Of a stretch of DNA of 12,996 nt, positions 7,773-12,996 are shown one piece after another. Within the stretch, counting starts at the first letter, position 1. Each line of letters begins with the position of its first letter. Where the stretch lies: NCBI GenBank assembly GCA_007123465.1, contig SKLB01000204.1:1-12996 (forward strand), read 5' to 3'. A program made the translations under genes and the position numbers. The notes beneath the pieces are model-generated. The model saw nothing but the letters and a program-made list of their open reading frames with translations, was not told where the DNA came from and ran no database searches. Source of the DNA: Spirochaetales bacterium (lineage in GTDB: Bacteria; Spirochaetota; Spirochaetia; DSM-27196; PWMO01).

Positions 7773-7804
7773 CCCCACCCGGCGCACGGCGCGTTCGGGT
7801 GGGG
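7773..7804 (+). terminator. GC-rich hairpin after the transport operon
   Basis: CCCCACCCG (7773-7781) and CGGGTGGGG (7796-7804) are a perfect 9-bp inverted repeat with a 14-base loop, starting 21 bases after the stop of the binding-protein gene. The position and stability suit a transcription terminator or a 3' RNA-stabilising stem. A downstream T-run is missing (AGCTCTTCC follows), so it is not canonical. Confidence 0.55.
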
Positions 7805-7831
7805 AGCTCTTCCGCGCTGGAGGAGCACACG

Positions 7832-7987
7832 ATGTTTACCGATCCGACTCTTTATTACCATTCCCGGTCTCATGCCGCCCGCCCTCAGGAAATCCGAGCC
7901 TCTGGTGTGCGAGAGACTGTCGGGAACCCGAGAAAGTGCCGGGGCGCAGCCGAGCTCCGAGACAAATCAATGATACTCTGCGAATGA
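7832..7987 (+). CDS. Small unrecognised protein, coupled to the broken photolyase gene
   Basis: The 51-residue ORF starts at ATG 7832 with GGAGGAG (7819-7825) six bases upstream, one of the best ribosome binding sites in the window. Its stop TGA (7985-7987) overlaps an ATG at 7984 as ATGA, the usual sign of translational coupling to the next gene. The protein begins MFTDPTLYYHSRSHAARPQE, is basic and polar, and has two cysteines (C36, C50) and no membrane segment. I recognise no family; it does not look like the small DUF2256-type proteins found beside some photolyases. It may be a real small protein, a leader peptide, or the first 50 residues of a gene whose remainder has been lost. The good start signal is the main support. 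Confidence 0.35.
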   Translation: MFTDPTLYYHSRSHAARPQEIRASGVRETVGNPRKCRGAAELRDKSMILCE

Positions 7988-8266
7988 GTGACGCACAGGG
8001 AGTGAATCGAGTGAGTGAATCGAAGAGCGCGTCGCAATGCTACTTTGTGCACTCCGATCAGCTGAACCGCGATCGGTTCCCCGGCCGGCTGAAGCCCGCC
8101 GATGTGAGTCTGGTTTTCTGCGAATCCGCCGCTGATATGCGCCGGCTCCCGTTTCACCGCAAGAAGATCGTCTACGCATGGAGTGCTCAGCGCCATTTCG
8201 CCACCGCCTGCAGCGACGCAGGCTATCACATCGTCTATCTGAAGGGCGATGCTCCGTCTGTTCGAC
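7984..8266 (+). pseudogene. phrB: Prokaryotic (6-4) photolyase-related gene, amino-terminal fragment
   Basis: This frame encodes the start of a deoxyribodipyrimidine photolyase-related protein: YFVHSDQLNRDRFPG, then FCESAADMRRLPFHRKKIVY, then WSAQRHFATACSDAGYHIVY. These match the first strands and helices of the amino-terminal alpha/beta antenna domain (DQL, the acidic E-S, the H-K-K-I/L stretch, SA-RHFA). The match ends at about residue 80-90 near 8260, and the frame runs on in unrelated sequence to a stop at 8335-8337. The carboxy-terminal part of the same protein follows in another frame (8249-9154). The start may be ATG 7984, in ATGA overlap with the small ORF, or GTG 8011, which has GGGAG eight bases upstream. 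About 150 residues normally lying between the two parts are absent, so the gene is broken by a deletion plus a frameshift. Confidence 0.7.
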
Positions 8267-9154
8267 TCCAGCTGGGGCAAAACCGACGGATTCGCCTACG
8301 CAGTCGACCGCAGCGGCGCACTCCAGGCGGCCGATGATTTCTTTCGGCATCGTTTGCGCGAGTTTGGTCCTTTTGAGGATGCCATGGCCGCCGGTGAATA
8401 CACGCTGTATCACTCGACCCTGTCTATTTACCTGAACAACGGCCTGCTCGGCCCGCAGGAGCTGTGCGATCGGGCGATGGAGGAGCTCGGCAACGGAAAT
8501 GCGCCGCTGAATTCGGTGGAGGGCTACATCAGGCAGATGATCGGCTGGCGCGAGTACATCCGCAACTATTATGAAGCGATGATGCCCGCGGTTCGCCACG
8601 CCAACACCTTCGGCTTCAAGAAAGCGCTGCCGCGCTCGTTCTGGACCGCGGAATCAGAAATGAAGTGCGTGCGGGAATGCGTCTCTGCGGTGCTGGAGAC
8701 CGGGTATTCACATCATATTGCCCGCCTGATGGTCCTGTGCAACTATTCCAACCTGACCGAGACCGATCCCCGCGAGCTGCTGAAGTGGTTTCACTTCGGG
8801 TACCTCGATGCATGGCAATGGGTGGTGCTGCCTAACGTGCTGGGTATGGGCACGTTTGCCGACGGCGGCGTGCTTGCCTCCAAGCCCTACGTAGCCAGCG
8901 GCAATTACATCAACAAGATGAGCAACTATTGCGCGGATTGCGCCTATTCGGTCAGCAAGAAAACCGGCCCCAAAGCGTGCCCGTTCAACTACCTGTACTG
9001 GAATTTCGTAGATCGGCAGCAGGACGCGTTTGAAGAGAGCGGGCGCGTCTCGTTCATGCTGAACCTGCTGCGCAAAAAGCCCGACGAGGAGATGGCGGAA
9101 ATTCGCGACAGCTCGCGGCGCTACCTGGATTCGCTTGAACGCTATGAACTGTAG
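8249..9154 (+). CDS. phrB: FeS-type (6-4) photolyase, carboxy-terminal FAD/FeS domain (fragment of a broken gene)
   Basis: Full-length members of this FAD/4Fe-4S photolyase family (about 500 residues) repair UV (6-4) photoproducts in DNA. The frame holds 301 residues covering the helical FAD domain: YHSTLSIYLNNGLLGP (54-69), SVEGYIRQMIGWREYIRNYY (89-108), GYSHHIARLMVLCN (152-165), WVVLPNVLGM (191-200) and FADGGVLASKPYVASGNYIN (203-222). Four cysteines, C140, C228, C231 and C244, have the same spacing (88, 3, 13) as the FeS ligands I recall for Agrobacterium PhrB (C350, C438, C441, C454). H156 matches the conserved His 16 residues after the first ligand. The FAD/FeS domain is thus intact, but it lacks most of the antenna domain and the linker containing the family's GG-W-N-D and R-LRME-type segments. 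ATG 8249 has no good ribosome binding site. It is most likely a pseudogene half. A translated short protein is possible but would probably not repair DNA. Confidence 0.8.
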   Translation: MLRLFDSSWGKTDGFAYAVDRSGALQAADDFFRHRLREFGPFEDAMAAGEYTLYHSTLSIYLNNGLLGPQELCDRAMEELGNGNAPLNSVEGYIRQMIGWREYIRNYYEAMMPAVRHANTFGFKKALPRSFWTAESEMKCVRECVSAVLETGYSHHIARLMVLCNYSNLTETDPRELLKWFHFGYLDAWQWVVLPNVLGMGTFADGGVLASKPYVASGNYINKMSNYCADCAYSVSKKTGPKACPFNYLYWNFVDRQQDAFEESGRVSFMLNLLRKKPDEEMAEIRDSSRRYLDSLERYEL

Positions 9155-9211
9155 GAAGACCTCTCTCTGAGCGCCCGACTGAATCGAGTCTTAGCAAGAT
9201 ATACTTCCCGG

Positions 9212-9240
9212 TTGATCTTTATTCCTATCCCGACTAGTGT
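9212..9240 (+). promoter_or_regulatory. Possible promoter of the phosphoketolase gene
   Basis: TTGATC (9212-9217) and TAGTGT (9235-9240) are 17 bases apart in the 130-base gap between the photolyase fragment and the phosphoketolase gene. The -35 box is fair and the -10 box weak. AGGAGG at 9273-9278, six bases before ATG 9285, is a strong ribosome binding site. Together they suggest that the gene is expressed separately from its upstream neighbours. Confidence 0.3.
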
Positions 9241-9284
9241 GATAGTGGTGTACGATATGAACCTTACCGTTCAGGAGGTCTGGT

Positions 9285-11654
9285 ATGTCTCGAACAATCT
9301 CGCCCGAATTGCTTTCAAGAATGGACGCGTACTGGCGTGCCGCTAATTATCTGTCGGTCGGTCAAATCTACCTTCTGGACAACCCTCTGCTCAAGACTCC
9401 GCTCAAACTCGAGCACATCAAACCGCGCCTGCTGGGACATTGGGGCACAACGCCGGGATTGAACTTCATCTATGTGCATATCAATCGCTTGATCAGCGAA
9501 CAGGACTTGAATGCGATCTATATCACCGGTCCCGGTCACGGCGGCCCCGGGCTGGCCGCCAATACCTATCTGGAAAGGACCTACAGCGAGTACAACCCGG
9601 ATCTCTCGCAGGATGCCAAGGGTATGCAGAAGCTGTTCAAGCAGTTTTCTTTCCCCGGGGGAATTCCCAGTCATGTTGCTCCGGAAATACCCGGTTCGAT
9701 CCACGAGGGCGGCGAGTTGGGCTACGCTCTTTCGCACGCTTTTGGTGCGGTGTTTGACAATCCGGATCTGCTGGCGGTTTGTGTTGTCGGCGACGGAGAG
9801 GCCGAGACGGGACCGCTCGCCGCCGCGTGGCACTCTAACAAGTTCCTCAACCCGGCCGTTGATGGAGCGGTGTTGCCTGTCCTGCACATGAACGGCTACA
9901 AGATCGCCAATCCAACGGTTCTGGCCCGCATCGGCCGCGATGAGCTGGAAAGCCTCATGGTAGGGTACGGATACAAACCCCATTTTGTGGAAGGGTCGGA
10001 ACCTGAGAAAATGCACATCCTGATGGCTGAGACGCTGGATACGGTGATCGCCGAGATCAAAGCGATTCAGGACAAGGCCCGCAGCGGCAACGGCGTCGAG
10101 CGTCCGCGGTGGCCGATGATCGTTTTACGCACTCCGAAGGGCTGGACCGGGCCGCGGACGGTGGACGGCAAGAAGGTTGAAGGGTCGTGGCGGTCGCATC
10201 AGGTGCCGCTGTCCGATGTTGTGAATAATCCCAAACGGGTCAAGGAGCTGGAGCAGTGGCTCAAGAGTTATAAGCCCGAGGAGCTGTTTGACGAAAAAGG
10301 AACATTTGTCAGCCAACTGGCTGAGTTGGCTCCCAGGGGCAAACGCCGGATGGGGGACAACCCGCACGCCAACGGCGGAACTCTTCGGCACGCTCTGAAG
10401 ATGCCGGATTTCCGGGAGTACGCCGTCGATGTCCCCGCTCCCGGCGCAGTGGAATCCGAGGCGACTCGGGTGATGGGAACGTTTTTGCGCGACGTGGTCA
10501 AACTGAATCCAAGGTCGTTTCGCTTGTTTGGTCCGGATGAAACCGCCTCCAATCGGCTCGGCGCGGTGTATGAGGCCACAAAGAAAACATGGATGGCGGA
10601 CGCCCTGCCGGAAGACGCCGACGGCGGGGAACTGGCGCCGGACGGGCGCGTGATGGAAATCCTGAGCGAACACACCTGCGAGGGCTGGTTGGAGGGATAT
10701 CTGCTGACCGGCCGGCACGGGTTGTTCTCAACGTACGAGGCGTTCGTTCACGTTATCGATTCCATGTTCAACCAGCACGCCAAGTGGCTTCATGTGACTC
10801 GCAAAGGGCATATTCCCTGGCGGGCGCCGATTTCGTCGCTGAACATCCTGCTCAGCTCGCACGTCTGGCGTCAGGATCACAACGGGTTCAGCCATCAGGA
10901 TCCCGGCTTTATCGATCATGTCGTCAACAAGAAAGCCGATGTCGTTCGGGTGTATCTGCCGCCGGACGCCAATACGCTGCTGTCGGTGACTAATCATTGT
11001 CTTCGCAGTCAGCACTATGTCAACGTTATTGTGGCCGGCAAGCAGCGGCAGCATCAGTGGCTGGATATGGAGGCTGCCGTTAAGCACTGCACGGCCGGAT
11101 TGGGCATCTGGCCCTGGGCCGGCAACGATCAGGGCGGTGAGCCGGATGTTGTGATGGCGTGTGCCGGTGATGTGCCGACGCTGGAAACGCTGGCGGCGGT
11201 CAGCATTCTGCGCGAGCATCTGCCGGACGTAAAGGTGCGTGTCATCAACATTGTCAACCTGATGAAGCTTCAGTCTCCCAGCGAACATCCGCACGGGCTG
11301 GATGATAAGGATTTTGACGCACTGTTCACCTGCGATAAGCCGATCATCTTTGTTTTTCACGGGTATCCTTGGCTGATCCACCGGCTGACCTATCGCCGGA
11401 CCAATCATAAGAATCTTCATGTGCGGGGCTACGTCGAAGAGGGCACCACGACCACACCGTTTGATATGACTGTGCTGAATCGTCTTGACCGGTTTCAGCT
11501 TGTCGGCGATGTCATTGACCGCGTGCCCAAACTCGGTTCTTCTGCGGCGTACGTCAAACAGATGCTTCTTGACAAACTGGTCGATCACAAACACTATGTC
11601 AATGAGCACGGACAGGATATGCCTGAAGTGCTGAACTGGAAATGGAAATCGTAA
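9285..11654 (+). CDS. xfp: Phosphoketolase (xylulose-5-phosphate / fructose-6-phosphate)
   Basis: This is a cytoplasmic thiamine-diphosphate enzyme. It splits xylulose-5-phosphate with phosphate to acetyl phosphate and glyceraldehyde-3-phosphate, and often also fructose-6-phosphate to acetyl phosphate and erythrose-4-phosphate. At 789 residues it is full length for the family. Clear motifs are GHWGTTPGLNFIYVHINR (51-68), YITGPGHGGPGLA (79-91), IHEGGELGYALSHAFGA (139-155), the TPP and metal motif GDGEAETGP (169-177) with HMNGYKIANPT (201-211), and around 475-500 HGLFSTYEAFVHVIDSMFNQ, the pyrimidine-domain signature. The conserved histidines H52, H85 and H130 are present. The start is fixed by AGGAGG six bases upstream. 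The gene stands alone, with the broken photolyase before it and a toxin relic after it. No acetate kinase or phosphotransacetylase gene is present to complete the route to acetate. C5-versus-C6 preference cannot be read from the sequence. Confidence 0.96.
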   Translation: MSRTISPELLSRMDAYWRAANYLSVGQIYLLDNPLLKTPLKLEHIKPRLLGHWGTTPGLNFIYVHINRLISEQDLNAIYITGPGHGGPGLAANTYLERTYSEYNPDLSQDAKGMQKLFKQFSFPGGIPSHVAPEIPGSIHEGGELGYALSHAFGAVFDNPDLLAVCVVGDGEAETGPLAAAWHSNKFLNPAVDGAVLPVLHMNGYKIANPTVLARIGRDELESLMVGYGYKPHFVEGSEPEKMHILMAETLDTVIAEIKAIQDKARSGNGVERPRWPMIVLRTPKGWTGPRTVDGKKVEGSWRSHQVPLSDVVNNPKRVKELEQWLKSYKPEELFDEKGTFVSQLAELAPRGKRRMGDNPHANGGTLRHALKMPDFREYAVDVPAPGAVESEATRVMGTFLRDVVKLNPRSFRLFGPDETASNRLGAVYEATKKTWMADALPEDADGGELAPDGRVMEILSEHTCEGWLEGYLLTGRHGLFSTYEAFVHVIDSMFNQHAKWLHVTRKGHIPWRAPISSLNILLSSHVWRQDHNGFSHQDPGFIDHVVNKKADVVRVYLPPDANTLLSVTNHCLRSQHYVNVIVAGKQRQHQWLDMEAAVKHCTAGLGIWPWAGNDQGGEPDVVMACAGDVPTLETLAAVSILREHLPDVKVRVINIVNLMKLQSPSEHPHGLDDKDFDALFTCDKPIIFVFHGYPWLIHRLTYRRTNHKNLHVRGYVEEGTTTTPFDMTVLNRLDRFQLVGDVIDRVPKLGSSAAYVKQMLLDKLVDHKHYVNEHGQDMPEVLNWKWKS

Positions 11655-11830
11655 GTAAAGACAATCAATGACGCTGCGATACGGTCAAAAACGTTCCCGA
11701 GCGCGTGCGGGCACCGAACCGCCGGCCGCAATACAGCTTTACCCGGAGCCCTGAGCCCATCACAATCACCGCCATGCCGGCGAGGATATCGCGCATATCA
11801 CTCTTCCAGTAAACCCATTCCAGACCCAAC
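11655..11830. other. Non-coding stretch after the phosphoketolase gene
   Basis: I see no gene, tRNA or clear terminator here. CCCG/CGGG around 11697-11712 could form a weak 4-bp stem without a T-run. An open minus-strand frame at 11665-11868 (67 codons, GTG start) has no ribosome binding site or family resemblance that I can defend. CCAACC (11826-11831) and GGTTGG (11840-11845) form a 6-bp stem at the right-hand edge. Confidence 0.4.
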
Positions 11831-12101
11831 CGAGGTGCAGGTTGGCGGCCCCGCCACCAGGGCCTCACGCAACTGGGAGAGACACGCCTCTACATTAGCG
11901 TGTTTACCGTGTGTGAATTATTGACCGGAGCGGTGATTTCCTCCAGGCAGAGCGCTGAGCAACGGGCTGTCTCTGAATCTATTCAGCACCTCACCGTGCT
12001 CTATCCGGACAATGCATTTCCCGTTCTCTACGCGGAAGGCGCTGCCGCGCTACTTTCAGCGCATTCCCGGGCTCTCGGTAGAGTGGCATGGTGATGTGTA
12101 G
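11831..12101 (+). pseudogene. vapC: VapC-type PIN-domain toxin relic
   Basis: Two overlapping frames carry pieces of a PIN-domain ribonuclease, the toxin half of VapBC toxin-antitoxin pairs. One frame, open to TGA 12092-12094, reads TRLYISVFTVCELLTGAVIS and later HLTVLYPDNAFPVLYAE. This matches the middle of VapC, including the conserved E of the T-x-x-E-L motif. Another frame, ending at TAG 12099-12101, reads STRKALPRYFQRIPGLSVEW, which matches the usual VapC end (T-R-N...F-x-R-I-P-G-L). The amino-terminal D-T-N/S metal-binding segment and about 30-40 residues with the second acidic cluster (D-x-x-I-A-A) are missing, and the two parts are out of frame. It cannot be an active toxin. No VapB-like antitoxin is recognisable upstream. 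The identification rests on eye-matched motifs, and the left boundary is approximate. Confidence 0.5.
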
Positions 12102-12172
12102 TCCCAGGTTCTCCCGCATAAACCTGATTATTTTGTTCCACAAACCCGCCCTTGAAGCGTATCTTACTCTGC

Positions 12173-12996
12173 ATGGCGTTACACCTGGCAAAACGGCTCG
12201 ATATGTTGGGCCAACCTGTGCCTCGGCTTGTTCGGTCGCTCGCTATTCCGGCGAGCATCGGCATGATTTTCAACACCTTGTACAACGTCGTAGACACCTA
12301 CTACGGGCAGTTCCTTGCTACCGAGGGCCTTGCCGCGCTTTCGCTCAGCTTTCCCTTGTTCTTTGTTGTCATTGCTGCCGGCAGTGGCGTTGCCACCGGT
12401 TCAACGGCGCTGATATCAAACGCCCTGGGCCGTGGCGATGAAGAGCGTGCGGTGCACTTGCAGGCACAGGCGGTATCCTTCGGCATTCTCATGGCAATTG
12501 TTCTGACGGCAATCGGGCTTGCGGCAGCACCTGCTGCATATCGCTTTATGGGCGCCACCGATGCCGTTCTGGTACTGGCGCTGCAGTATATCCGGGTAAT
12601 CCTCTTTGGTACGGTATTCTTTCTGCTGAATCAGATCATCAACGCCGGACTTTCCTCGCGTGGTGATTCAAAGAGCCTGCGGAATGCACTCTTCATTGGT
12701 CTGCTGCTGAACATCGCGCTTGATCCTCTCTTGCTATTCGGTTTTGAGCCACTCGGTATTCCTGCCATGGGAGCCGCCGGTATCGCGCTTGCTACGGTGC
12801 TTATACAGGGGATCAATGTCATTTACATGAGCCTTCGGGCACGCGCATTCGACAGCTTTGCCGGAGCCTCGTTGCGGGACTTTGTGCCAAAGATGCGCAC
12901 ATTTCGCGAGATTGCCGAGCAGGGAATTCCTGCAAGCCTCAACATGATGACCGTTGCTCTCGGGATGTTCATCATCAACTTCTTCATTGCCCGGGC
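12173..12996 (+). CDS. MATE-family multidrug efflux transporter (5' part, runs off the window)
   Basis: The open frame from ATG 12173 to the right edge gives 274 residues of an inner-membrane protein. It shows the MATE pattern: LGQPVPRLVRSLAIPASIG (residues 12-30) at the start of helix 1, NTLYNVVDTYYGQFLATEGL (34-53), then VIAAGSGVATGSTALISNAL and LGRGDEERA after helix 2, and later NAGLSSRGDSKSLRNALFIG and LDPLLLFGFEPLGIPAMGAA. MATE proteins export drugs or metabolites by sodium or proton antiport and have about 450 residues and twelve helices, so roughly 60 percent is visible. ATG 12203 (MLGQPVP) is an alternative start closer to the usual MATE beginning. Neither start has a strong ribosome binding site. 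It lies 71 bases after the vapC relic and has no visible partner gene. The substrate is unknown. Confidence 0.88.
   Translation, partial: MALHLAKRLDMLGQPVPRLVRSLAIPASIGMIFNTLYNVVDTYYGQFLATEGLAALSLSFPLFFVVIAAGSGVATGSTALISNALGRGDEERAVHLQAQAVSFGILMAIVLTAIGLAAAPAAYRFMGATDAVLVLALQYIRVILFGTVFFLLNQIINAGLSSRGDSKSLRNALFIGLLLNIALDPLLLFGFEPLGIPAMGAAGIALATVLIQGINVIYMSLRARAFDSFAGASLRDFVPKMRTFREIAEQGIPASLNMMTVALGMFIINFFIAR

Noticed and set aside
8003..9189. 10-base repeat TGAATCGAGT on both sides of the photolyase fragments (8003-8012 and 9180-9189)
   Set aside because: It is too short to call attachment sites or transposon ends, and there is no target duplication or integrase gene.
9177..9190. GACT-GAATCG-AGTC palindrome after the photolyase fragment
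   Set aside because: A 4-bp stem with no T-run is too weak to call a terminator or operator.
10728..11609. 293-codon minus-strand open frame opposite the phosphoketolase
   Set aside because: It is antisense to highly conserved coding sequence and its translation resembles no family.
11665..11868. 67-codon minus-strand frame (GTG start) after the phosphoketolase
   Set aside because: The stretch MRDILAGMAVIVMGSGLRV looks protein-like, but there is no ribosome binding site, no recognisable family, and the frame overlaps the edge of the vapC relic.
12028..12297. Minus-strand frames across 11991-12297
   Set aside because: They overlap the vapC relic and the start of the MATE gene on the other strand and have no family resemblance.
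1..12996. CRISPR arrays, tRNA, rRNA, transposases, integrases, phage genes
   Set aside because: I looked for regular repeats, cloverleaf or rRNA-like stretches and DDE or recombinase motifs and saw none.

Overview
The window is high-GC bacterial DNA that suggests a free-living spirochaete (Spirochaeta/Alkalispirochaeta-like). The best clue is the sugar-binding protein at 6715-7752. Its Sec signal peptide ends in an LFA-GG site with no lipobox cysteine, a form I associate with spirochaete sugar-binding proteins. This is inference; no rRNA or other phylogenetic marker is present.

Layout. 1-183 is the tail of an unrecognised gene. 322-594 is the amino-terminal relic of an EamA/DMT-type transporter. 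It stops 4 bases before the 3' end of a convergent AraC-family regulator (599-1489, minus strand). From a 67-85 base divergent intergenic region a same-strand cluster runs to 7752: an L-fucose/L-arabinose-isomerase-family protein, a fused two-domain sugar ABC ATPase, two BPD_transp_2 permeases and a RhaS-like periplasmic sugar-binding protein. A GC-rich hairpin follows at 7773-7804. This reads as one sugar-uptake and isomerisation unit under a local AraC regulator. The binding protein resembles the rhizobial rhamnose-binding protein RhaS, and the isomerase keeps the AraA-type Glu/Glu/His/His metal-site pattern. No kinase or aldolase is present, so the pathway is incomplete here and the sugar is unproven.

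7832-9154 holds a small ORF with a strong ribosome binding site that overlaps, by ATGA, the start of a broken FeS-type (6-4) photolyase gene. That gene keeps about 75-80 amino-terminal residues, then loses a central block and shifts frame. Its carboxy-terminal FAD/FeS domain is otherwise well preserved. A complete phosphoketolase gene (9285-11654) follows with its own ribosome binding site. 11655-12172 has no intact gene but contains a decayed VapC/PIN toxin relic. A MATE-family efflux gene begins at 12173 and runs off the end.

The intact core is the AraC-regulated sugar cassette and the phosphoketolase. Around it lie three decayed genes (DMT, photolyase, vapC), which suggests a region that has been rearranged. 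I see no CRISPR array, tRNA, rRNA, transposase or phage gene. The least explained items are the substrate of the sugar cassette and the status of the split photolyase.
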